From contig WQVP01000021.1 of NCBI GenBank assembly GCA_009785765.1, positions 1-6,582 on the forward strand: DNA of 6,582 nt, written 5' to 3'. Shown one piece after another: positions 1 through 5,342 of this stretch. Position 1 is the first letter of the stretch; each line of letters begins with the position of its first letter. The notes below the pieces were generated by a model. It ran no database searches and was not told the DNA's origin. It worked only from the letters and a program-made list of their open reading frames with translations. This stretch comes from Alphaproteobacteria bacterium. Its GTDB lineage: Bacteria > Pseudomonadota > Alphaproteobacteria > Rs-D84. Position numbers and translations under genes: made by a program.

Positions 1-2
1 AA

Positions 3-626
3 AGAATTGTTTGTATACGTCAAAGACGCCAACCGTTCCTTATCTCTGATACAGCATCTGTTATGGCGCTTGCCCGTGCACAAGTTTCACAAAGCATGTG
101 GGGCGACCAATCATTAAACGCCGCATGGCACGGACAACCTATGGCAATGGACATGGGCATGGGTATGGGTATGATGCCTGTGGCACAGACCGGTATGATG
201 CCAATGCACCAAATACCAATGGGTCAATCAATGGTCGCAACTGGTAATCATATGACTCCATCACAACGTACCACTGCGGGCTCTTTCTTGCCGGGTACAA
301 ATGTACCATTGGTACGCAGCACACAGGCAGGCGTCGCAGTTGAATTACAAAGCGGCCCATCGGTGCGTGAATTAAATGATTATTGGACACGTCTTCTTGC
401 ACAATTCACAGGACCCGAAGGCGCAGGCATTCTTGAACCGCACCGAAACTCTGTATTCTTTGCAGTTGACGAAGCGGGCGTCGGCGAACTGGGCCAAGGC
501 GGAAATACAGCACGTCTATACCGTCTTCGCATCGGGCCATTACGTGATATAAACGAAGCACAAACACTGTGCGACAGATTGCACAGGTTCCGGAATACTC
601 CGTGCCACGTTGTTCGGATTCAGTAA
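3..626 (+). CDS. SPOR-like domain protein with Met-rich linker, 5'-partial, probable frameshift
   Basis: The last ~97 residues (about 333-623) look like a SPOR domain: an opening strand (VAVELQSG), a helix with paired aromatics (YWTRLLAQF), then the typical second half with RLRIGPL followed by an EAQTLCDRL helix and a closing strand (CHVVRIQ). SPOR domains usually bind denuded septal peptidoglycan, so a periplasmic or envelope role is inferred. Before it lies a Met/Gly/Gln-rich stretch (about 141-255) that is probably a flexible linker. The frame is open from base 3, so the gene enters from outside the window. The first in-frame ATG (63) has no Shine-Dalgarno sequence and is unlikely to be the true start. 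Bases 1-39 read better in another frame (KELFVYVKDANRS), which suggests a one-base deletion near 36-41. No signal peptide is visible. The 72-base gap to the VirB10-like gene suggests co-transcription. The exact family is not recognised. Confidence 0.75.
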   Translation, partial: RIVCIRQRRQPFLISDTASVMALARAQVSQSMWGDQSLNAAWHGQPMAMDMGMGMGMMPVAQTGMMPMHQIPMGQSMVATGNHMTPSQRTTAGSFLPGTNVPLVRSTQAGVAVELQSGPSVRELNDYWTRLLAQFTGPEGAGILEPHRNSVFFAVDEAGVGELGQGGNTARLYRLRIGPLRDINEAQTLCDRLHRFRNTPCHVVRIQ

Positions 627-637
627 TTTTCAATTGC

Positions 638-676
638 CTATCTTCAATTTGTTTATTTAAATTAAATTGGAAATAG
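638..676. repeat. Intergenic inverted repeat (hairpin) between the SPOR gene and the VirB10-like gene
   Basis: CTATCTTCAATTT (638-650) and AAATTGGAAATAG (664-676) are reverse complements at 11 of 13 positions, separated by a 13-base AT-rich loop. The hairpin starts 12 bases after the SPOR stop codon and runs into the heptamer array at 669-696. There is no GC-rich stem followed by a T-run, so it is unlikely to be a strong terminator. It could be a transcript-processing or stability hairpin. Confidence 0.5.
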
Positions 677-696
677 AAAATAGAAAATAGAAAATA
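669..696 (+). repeat. Heptamer tandem array, four copies of G(G/A)AAATA
   Basis: Four consecutive 7-base units: GGAAATA (669-675) and GAAAATA at 676-682, 683-689 and 690-696. The array ends two bases before the ATG of the VirB10-like gene at 699 and occupies the place where a ribosome binding site would be expected. No canonical AGGAGG-type sequence is present there. It is one of five 7-base-period arrays in the window. Confidence 0.8.
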
Positions 697-698
697 AA

Positions 699-3059
699 AT
701 GAATAAAATAAAAAAGCTATTCGCAGATTTAAAACAAACCACACCGGTGCATATCCAGTGGCTGCTTTTGTTTGCTGCGTTTTTGGTTGTTGTTATTCTT
801 CTTATACTTTTATTATCCGGGCGTACGACCACGGCCGATTCGGCTGGCACAACAGTGGCGGCACTTGAATTCAATCCAAATGAAATAGAATGGCGTAATA
901 TAGAGACGGGCGAGAGGTTATCCCAAGTTATCCAAGTGCGTGCATCTGTGCCGACCTTAATAACAAGCATCCGTCTTTCTGAAAATATTTCCGGGCTTTC
1001 ACATGTTGATACTTGTCGTGCAATGGGCGCTATATCATCCGATATTGCGTGCACTATAACTCTTACATTTAACGCAGATGCAACCATGCCCATCACAGGC
1101 ACACAATTACAAGTCGTATTTCATGCGGCAAATGTGCCGGCAGATATGGCAAACATGGCAACTATGCCGATTGTAATTTCTGTGGCTGCACCGTATGTAC
1201 CAGCTCCGCCGCCCCCGGCATTTTTTGAACCAGAGATTGATACATCATGGCCAGAACCAGAGCCAATTGTTTGGCCAGAACCAGAACCTGTGATTACACC
1301 GGCGCCTTTGCCTCCTCCTCCGCCGCCAGCGCCCGCACCACCAGCACGTCAACATTGCCGTGATTTTGAAGTTGCCGGATTTGATTTAAACGGACAACAA
1401 TCCGGATGGATACGTCCGCAAGCAGGTCGGTTTTTCTTGTTCGGATTTGGCGACGATTATTGTGATAATGCAATCGGCGAATATAATATTGATTCCGGCA
1501 TTATATACAGCTTTACAAATCCTCCTTTGATGATTGGGTCAAGTGCGGAACATTTAAACAGAAGACAGGTCGGAATGCGGGGCGAAGTGCCATCATTACA
1601 ACGTGCACCAGGCGCACGCCAAGTCAATCGTGCACAACAATTGCCAACTCATCAACTTGGGCCTGCGAATGGCGGAATGGGAAGACTTGCTGTGCCTGCG
1701 GGCGATCGCAATCGCTTTATCCCGTCCAGCCGTAATCACGCAGTTGTGTCAAGTCGTCCTTATGACCGTACATTTGTATTGCGTCAATTTAAACCGATAC
1801 CGGCCACAATCGTAAGCGAAGTCCGTGCAGACGCCGACATAGACCGTCGCACCCGATTGCCCGTTATTGCAACTGTTGACCGAAATGTATTTGCCGATAA
1901 TGGTCGCACAATAATTATACCAACCGGAACACAGTTAATGGGATATGTCACGGGTGAATTACCGGGTCCATATCGCCGCATTGGCCGGATGAGCATCCAT
2001 TGGTACCGCTTTGTTTTACCAAACGGCGTGGAATTTAATTTCACAGATGCCGGCACTCGGCCGTTTTCTGGCGACTCCCAAGGCCGCACAGGCGTACCTG
2101 GACGTGGTTCAACGGATTATATGGAAAGCATGATTATGCCAATGTTAACCGCCGCTGTGCCTGCGATGGTTAATCTTGTTGCGCCGATATCTGACCGCTT
2201 TGTTAATCAGATAAATCTGGACAATAATACCGTAACGCAAACCGGAACAATACGTTCATCAGAACTTGCCAAGCAAGAAATTATAAGCACTTGGAACCGT
2301 GTTGCACAACGTATGGTTTTGGATGCTTTGGATAATACAACGCCGCCGTTTTCAATTGCGGCCGGTACACGTATAACTGTGTTTTCTCCACGTGATTTAA
2401 TTGTAACGTGCGATATGGGTGATCCGAATGATTCACGTGATTGCGCTGTTATGCCGGCAAGTGAAGACTATGCACACTTCATAGGCGGACATGAAATGGG
2501 TAATCTTCGTCTTTCCGGCGATATTGCTGAATGGATCGGCCAAGTTCGTGCGATGGATGCACTGACCCAGGGGATATGCGCAGTTGATCAAAACGGAAAC
2601 TTTACAGGTCAGGTGCGTACAACCGATCCGGCCGAGCTTCGCAGACATGGAATTAATGATTTCCGCACGGCACAATTCTTTTGCCAAAGCCAACAATTCC
2701 AAGCCCGCAATGTTGCACAATGGAATCAATTTATGCATCAACAACAACAGGTCGGGCAACAAAATGTTATTGGAACATTCCAAGGTCCCACAGGCCAAGG
2801 CGCAATATTCACACCAGATTTCCAACAAAACCACCTTGGGATGCAGGTAAATCCAGACACAGGACTTCTTGTAAATCCGTTTGCGCCGACACCATCTGCG
2901 CCGGCGGCACCGGCTGTACCAAGCGGACCTTTGTGTGAAGACGGCACATCACCGGATTTCAGTGGATGCTGTACCGGAGAGACGTTAACAGATATGCAAG
3001 AAATGGGATGGAATTGTTGCCCAGCCGGCGGCGGCGATTGCTTTCCTCCACTTTTTTAA
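699..3059 (+). CDS. VirB10/TrbI-family type IV secretion protein with Cys-rich C-terminal extension
   Basis: This 786-residue protein probably forms part of the inner-to-outer membrane core of a type IV secretion or conjugation channel. In order it has a short basic cytoplasmic N-terminus, one membrane helix (about 18-40), a beta-rich region with two cysteines (about 50-165, Ig-like by appearance only), a proline-rich rod (about 165-215) with the repeat WPEPEP twice, a linker, and a TrbI/VirB10-like domain (about 350-570). Diagnostic features of that domain are RTRLPVIATV, IPTGTQLMGYV, the IHWYRFVLPNG strand, a hydrophobic segment near MLTAAVPAMVNLVA (possible antenna helices) and the closing AGTRITVFSPRDLIV. 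VirB10 proteins usually end near this point, but here about 215 residues follow. They include a Gln-rich stretch and a final six-cysteine tail (Cys746, 757, 758, 773, 774, 781). A DotG/TraO-type assignment (type IVB) is possible but the N-terminus lacks DotG-like repeats. ATG 699 was chosen because it directly precedes the basic N-terminus and membrane segment, although its ribosome site is only an A-rich heptamer array. Confidence 0.87.
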   Translation: MNKIKKLFADLKQTTPVHIQWLLLFAAFLVVVILLILLLSGRTTTADSAGTTVAALEFNPNEIEWRNIETGERLSQVIQVRASVPTLITSIRLSENISGLSHVDTCRAMGAISSDIACTITLTFNADATMPITGTQLQVVFHAANVPADMANMATMPIVISVAAPYVPAPPPPAFFEPEIDTSWPEPEPIVWPEPEPVITPAPLPPPPPPAPAPPARQHCRDFEVAGFDLNGQQSGWIRPQAGRFFLFGFGDDYCDNAIGEYNIDSGIIYSFTNPPLMIGSSAEHLNRRQVGMRGEVPSLQRAPGARQVNRAQQLPTHQLGPANGGMGRLAVPAGDRNRFIPSSRNHAVVSSRPYDRTFVLRQFKPIPATIVSEVRADADIDRRTRLPVIATVDRNVFADNGRTIIIPTGTQLMGYVTGELPGPYRRIGRMSIHWYRFVLPNGVEFNFTDAGTRPFSGDSQGRTGVPGRGSTDYMESMIMPMLTAAVPAMVNLVAPISDRFVNQINLDNNTVTQTGTIRSSELAKQEIISTWNRVAQRMVLDALDNTTPPFSIAAGTRITVFSPRDLIVTCDMGDPNDSRDCAVMPASEDYAHFIGGHEMGNLRLSGDIAEWIGQVRAMDALTQGICAVDQNGNFTGQVRTTDPAELRRHGINDFRTAQFFCQSQQFQARNVAQWNQFMHQQQQVGQQNVIGTFQGPTGQGAIFTPDFQQNHLGMQVNPDTGLLVNPFAPTPSAPAAPAVPSGPLCEDGTSPDFSGCCTGETLTDMQEMGWNCCPAGGGDCFPPLF
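1248..1295 (+). repeat. 24-base in-frame tandem repeat, WPEPEP motif, two copies
   Basis: Two copies of a 24-base coding unit (1248-1271 and 1272-1295) encode WPEPEPIV and WPEPEPVI. They are followed by a proline-rich run (TPAPLPPPPPPAPAPPA) up to about 1350. In VirB10 and TonB proteins such stretches form a stiff periplasm-spanning rod, and the same role is inferred here. Confidence 0.85.
2934..3056 (+). other. Six-cysteine C-terminal tail of the VirB10-like protein
   Basis: The last ~41 residues have the cysteine pattern C-x10-CC-x14-CC-x6-C (Cys746 to Cys781), with conserved-looking DGTSPD and GGGDCFPP segments. Two adjacent Cys-Cys pairs in a Gly- and Asp-rich setting suggest a small disulfide-stabilised module on the periplasmic or outer face. 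The family is not identified. The tail is separated from the TrbI domain by about 175 residues of Gln- and Pro/Ala-rich sequence. Confidence 0.7.
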
Positions 3060-3085
3060 AAAATGCGCACATTGCGCATTTTTTT
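3058..3085 (+). terminator. Rho-independent terminator after the VirB10-like gene
   Basis: A perfect 11-bp stem (AAAAAATGCGC at 3058-3068 with GCGCATTTTTT at 3074-3084) closes a five-base loop and ends in a T-run (3079-3085). The A side overlaps the TAA stop codon (3057-3059). The A-tract/T-tract symmetry could allow termination in both directions, but no - strand gene is seen here. Confidence 0.9.
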
Positions 3086-3158
3086 AGTGTCGGTGGCCGT
3101 GCCAGTGTCGGTGATTTTTACCATTAAATTTACGGACACTGACACCGACACTGTCACG
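3086..3158. repeat. Hexamer-period inverted repeat pair downstream of the terminator
   Basis: The left arm is AGTG followed by TCGGTG, GCCGTG, CCAGTG, TCGGTG (3086-3113), a 6-base period. The right arm is GACACT, GACACC, GACACT, GTCACG (3135-3158), also period 6 and broadly reverse-complementary. AGTGTCGGTG occurs at 3086-3095 and 3104-3113, and its exact reverse complement at 3143-3152. A 10-bp stem with a 29-base loop can form. It lies outside any convincing gene, between the terminator and the dnaX promoter. Confidence 0.75.
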
Positions 3159-3166
3159 AATTTCGC

Positions 3167-3194
3167 TTGCATATCACTTATTTTTTGCTATCAT
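3167..3194 (+). promoter_or_regulatory. Probable sigma-70-type promoter of dnaX
   Basis: TTGCAT (3167-3172) and TATCAT (3189-3194) match -35 and -10 elements with a 16-base spacer. The site is downstream of a terminator and 26 bases upstream of the dnaX start, where a promoter is needed. It was assigned by eye only. Confidence 0.45.
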
Positions 3195-3210
3195 TCTTCC
3201 AAGAAAAAGA

Positions 3211-3218
3211 AAGGGGAA
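3211..3218 (+). promoter_or_regulatory. Ribosome binding site that fixes the dnaX start
   Basis: AAGGGGAA at 3211-3218, in an A-rich context, lies just upstream of ATG 3221. This supports that ATG over the in-frame TTG at 3167, which falls inside the putative -35 element and would add 18 hydrophobic residues not typical of DnaX. Confidence 0.65.
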
Positions 3219-3220
3219 AA

Positions 3221-4789
3221 ATGTCATCTGTATACACCGTACTTGCACGCAAATATCGCAGTCAAGACTTTGATTCTTTAATAGGCCAAGATGTTTTGGT
3301 AAAGACTCTTACCACCGCCATAGAAATTGATAAAATTGCGCATGCATTTATGTTTACGGGTATTCGTGGCACGGGAAAAACATCAACCGCACGAATCCTT
3401 GCAAAGGCATTAAATTGTTTGTCATCAGACAAAGCGACCGCACGCCCATGCAATGTTTGCGAGAATTGCAACGCCATAACCGCCGGCCAACATATTGATG
3501 TTATTGAACTGGACGCTGCGTCGCACACGGGCGTTGATAATATGCGTGATTTATTGGATGCTGCGCAATATAAACCAACAAACGGCCGGTACAAAGTTTA
3601 TATAATTGACGAGGTGCATATGCTTTCCACGTCTGCATTTAATGCGATGCTTAAAACATTGGAAGAGGCGCCGCCACATATTAAATTTATCCTGGCGACA
3701 ACTGAAATTCGCAAAGTTCCAATTACCATTCTTTCACGTTGCCAGCGTTTTGATTTGGCCAGAGTGGGCGTGGACACACTTAAAAAACATTTCAAAATGA
3801 TAGCAGACGCCGAAGGCGTACAATTATCAGACGATGCAAATGAATTAATCGCACGTGCGTCTGATGGTTCGGTCCGTGATGGCCTTTCATTATTTGACCA
3901 AGCAATCGCACAAACCGGCGGCAATGTTGACAGAGACGCCGTATTAAATATGTTAAAGCGTGCCGACCGGGGCGTCGTCGTAGACTTTATGGATATATTA
4001 TTATCAGGAGACACAGCGGCCGCTGTAAAACAAGGTGATGAATTATATGAAAGCGGCATGGATATGAGCATGCTTTTATCCGACATGATGGAATGGACAC
4101 ATTGGGCAACACGTCTGCATCCCGCATTAAAAATGGGCGACGCAGAATCTGCGCCATTTTCCGCAAACCAACGTGTGCGTATGCAAAAAACCATTGTTGA
4201 TGTTTCGTTAAATACATTGTCACGTATCTGGCAAGTGATGGTTGCATCTGTGGAAGAATTACAAAAATCATCAAATCAAAAACAAGCCTTTGATATGCTT
4301 GTTGTGCGCCTTATTCATGTGGCCGATATGCCAAGTGTTCCAGCAATGCTGGAACATAGTCCCAAGTTAGGAGTTAGAAGTTTGGAGTTAAACAAGAGTG
4401 AAACCAAGTCCGAACCAAAAACTCAACCGACTGCCGAAGATAAACAACCTCAAACTCCACACTCCAAACTCCACACTGTGGATGACCTCTCCGCCGCACT
4501 TACCGCCGCAAAAGAAATTATTCTTTTATCAACATTAAAAAACAGTATTGAAATTTCTGAAATGTCGGACGGGCATATAAAATTCTTTAACAGAAACGGC
4601 GATAAAGATTTTGCAACAAATCTTGGAAAATGGTTGCATGGATATACAGGAAAGCAATGGAAATTGGAACAAATCATAGAATCTGAAAATATTCCAACCG
4701 TAAATGAATCCGTAATTGCAGATGCAAAAACAGATCCACTTGTTGCGGATGCAATGAGTTTGTTTGCTGGCGCAGAAGTTGTTAAGTAA
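3221..4789 (+). CDS. dnaX: DNA polymerase III subunit gamma/tau (DnaX)
   Basis: DnaX is the ATPase core of the clamp loader, which opens the beta sliding clamp and loads it on primed DNA in the replisome. The 522-residue protein shows the AAA+ features in order: Walker A GIRGTGKT (47-54), a zinc module with Cys66, Cys77, Cys80 and Cys83, Walker B VYIIDEVH with Asp130-Glu131, sensor 1 in ILATTE (about 157-162), the arginine-finger motif SRC (172-174) and sensor 2 GSVRDGLSLFDQAI (about 216-229). A collar domain follows to about residue 375. A lysine/glutamate-rich linker (about 380-420) carries heptamer repeats. A conserved-looking C-terminal domain then includes the TGKQWKLE segment and ends in DPLVADAMSLF. 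At 522 residues it lies between E. coli gamma (431) and tau (643), and no obvious programmed-frameshift slippery site was seen. The start is fixed by the ribosome site at 3211-3218. Unusually, a prepilin gene follows at 28 bases instead of the common ybaB-recR. Confidence 0.97.
   Translation: MSSVYTVLARKYRSQDFDSLIGQDVLVKTLTTAIEIDKIAHAFMFTGIRGTGKTSTARILAKALNCLSSDKATARPCNVCENCNAITAGQHIDVIELDAASHTGVDNMRDLLDAAQYKPTNGRYKVYIIDEVHMLSTSAFNAMLKTLEEAPPHIKFILATTEIRKVPITILSRCQRFDLARVGVDTLKKHFKMIADAEGVQLSDDANELIARASDGSVRDGLSLFDQAIAQTGGNVDRDAVLNMLKRADRGVVVDFMDILLSGDTAAAVKQGDELYESGMDMSMLLSDMMEWTHWATRLHPALKMGDAESAPFSANQRVRMQKTIVDVSLNTLSRIWQVMVASVEELQKSSNQKQAFDMLVVRLIHVADMPSVPAMLEHSPKLGVRSLELNKSETKSEPKTQPTAEDKQPQTPHSKLHTVDDLSAALTAAKEIILLSTLKNSIEISEMSDGHIKFFNRNGDKDFATNLGKWLHGYTGKQWKLEQIIESENIPTVNESVIADAKTDPLVADAMSLFAGAEVVK
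4336..4356. repeat. Perfect 9-bp palindrome inside dnaX
   Basis: TGTTCCAGC (4336-4344) and GCTGGAACA (4348-4356) are exact reverse complements around AAT. They encode part of VPAMLEH at the end of the collar domain. The hairpin sits eight bases before the first heptamer of the dnaX linker array and may mark the edge of that insertion, or may be coincidence. Confidence 0.6.
4364..4478. repeat. In-frame heptamer repeat pair in the dnaX linker
   Basis: The left array is AAGTTAG, GAGTTAG, AAGTTTG, GAGTTAA (4364-4391). The right array is CAAACTC, CACACTC, CAAACTC, CACACTG (4451-4478), close to the reverse complement. AGTTTGGAG (4379-4387) pairs exactly with CTCCAAACT (4462-4470). The sequence between and around them encodes a hydrophilic Lys/Glu/Gln linker (residues about 380-420) between the collar and the C-terminal domain, where extra residues should be tolerated. 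The reading frame stays open. Confidence 0.75.
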
Positions 4790-4817
4790 CCAGGTTAGTA
4801 TAGAGAGATATCAAACT

Positions 4818-5342
4818 ATGAAAAAAACTTCAAATATTATAAAACAAACAACTGGTCACTGGTTACTGGTCACTGGTTACTCGCGCAAAGCAGAATCCGG
4901 TCGCACATTAATTGAAATGATTGCAGTTCTTGCAATTGCGGCGACTATGGTTGTTGCGGCTTTTGCGGCGTACCAAGTTGTCGCACAAAGACAGATACGT
5001 ATAATCGCAACCGAAGACTTGCGTGAAATCGCACGGAATTCCCGAATATTGTTTGCAGGACGGCCAAATTTCCAAGGCATCAGTGTTGCGCACTTAATAC
5101 ACATAGGTGCACTTCGCAATGATAACCCGCCACGTATCGCACAAAGAATGTCAATTGGTGCGGGCACGCCATCCGGATTTTTTATAAATCTTTATGGTAT
5201 GTCTTATTCAAATTGTACTTGGATTTCTTTGCAACATTTTGATTTTGTGGATACGGTCATAGTTAACGATATGATGTCCGGCCATCCATCTGAACATTGC
5301 CAAAGCGGCCATAATAACACCGCAACTTTATGGATGATATAA
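4818..5342 (+). CDS. Type IV prepilin-like protein
   Basis: This is a 174-residue protein with a class III (prepilin) signal. A 28-residue basic leader ends in Gly28, followed by RTLIEM with Glu33 at the +5 position and a hydrophobic helix (about 34-54). The prepilin peptidase should cut after Gly28. After the helix comes an alpha-helical spine (QRQIRIIATEDLREIARN) and a small C-terminal domain with Cys133 and Cys161, which could form the disulfide loop common in pilins. The long leader and the layout recall type IVb/PilS-like pilins, but pseudopilin remains possible. ATG 4818 is preferred to the in-frame TTG at 4764 because GAGAGA (4803-4808) is suitably spaced and the TTG lies inside dnaX. 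Part of the leader (TGHWLLVTGY) is encoded by a heptamer array. The gene lies 28 bases after dnaX and overlaps the next gene by one base, so operon expression is likely. Confidence 0.8.
   Translation: MKKTSNIIKQTTGHWLLVTGYSRKAESGRTLIEMIAVLAIAATMVVAAFAAYQVVAQRQIRIIATEDLREIARNSRILFAGRPNFQGISVAHLIHIGALRNDNPPRIAQRMSIGAGTPSGFFINLYGMSYSNCTWISLQHFDFVDTVIVNDMMSGHPSEHCQSGHNNTATLWMI
4852..4879 (+). repeat. Heptamer tandem array, CTGGTCA/CTGGTTA, four copies
   Basis: CTGGTCA (4852-4858), CTGGTTA (4859-4865), CTGGTCA (4866-4872) and CTGGTTA (4873-4879) are consecutive 7-base units inside the prepilin leader. The reverse complement of the second unit, TAACCAG, occurs at 4787-4793 overlapping the dnaX stop codon, so a hairpin spanning the dnaX-prepilin junction and the prepilin start codon can be drawn. 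Confidence 0.8.

Noticed and set aside
406..744. - strand Phe/Tyr-rich open frame across the SPOR gene end
   Set aside because: The hydrophobic peptide is the AT-rich heptamer array and the SPOR coding sequence read in reverse, with no independent support.
662..1102. - strand open frame of 146 codons opposite the VirB10-like N-terminus
   Set aside because: Its C-terminus is the heptamer array read backwards and the rest mirrors the VirB10-like coding sequence. It is a shadow.
3167..3220. TTG start giving dnaX 18 extra N-terminal residues
   Set aside because: The ATG at 3221 has a good ribosome site and gives the usual DnaX N-terminus, while the TTG overlaps the likely -35 element.
3063..3281. 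+ strand open frame of 72 codons after the terminator
   Set aside because: It starts inside the terminator hairpin, reads through the hexamer repeats (giving TDTDTD) and runs into dnaX in the wrong frame. No ribosome site supports it.
3598..4194. Long - strand open frame (198 codons) opposite dnaX
   Set aside because: It lies fully antisense to the conserved AAA+ core of dnaX, its peptide shows no recognisable domain, and it has the Ser/Ala-rich look of a shadow frame.
4336..4356. LexA-type operator in the dnaX palindrome
   Set aside because: Alphaproteobacterial SOS boxes are direct GTTC-N7-GTTC repeats, and this is an inverted repeat inside a coding region.
4500..4560. Programmed frameshift site in dnaX that would make a short gamma form
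   Set aside because: A short A-run occurs near 4535, but there is no good slippery heptamer with a Shine-Dalgarno and downstream hairpin, and the main frame continues to a normal DnaX end.
4764..4817. TTG start for the prepilin inside dnaX
   Set aside because: ATG 4818 has a spaced GAGAGA site and starts with the basic MKK expected of a leader peptide.
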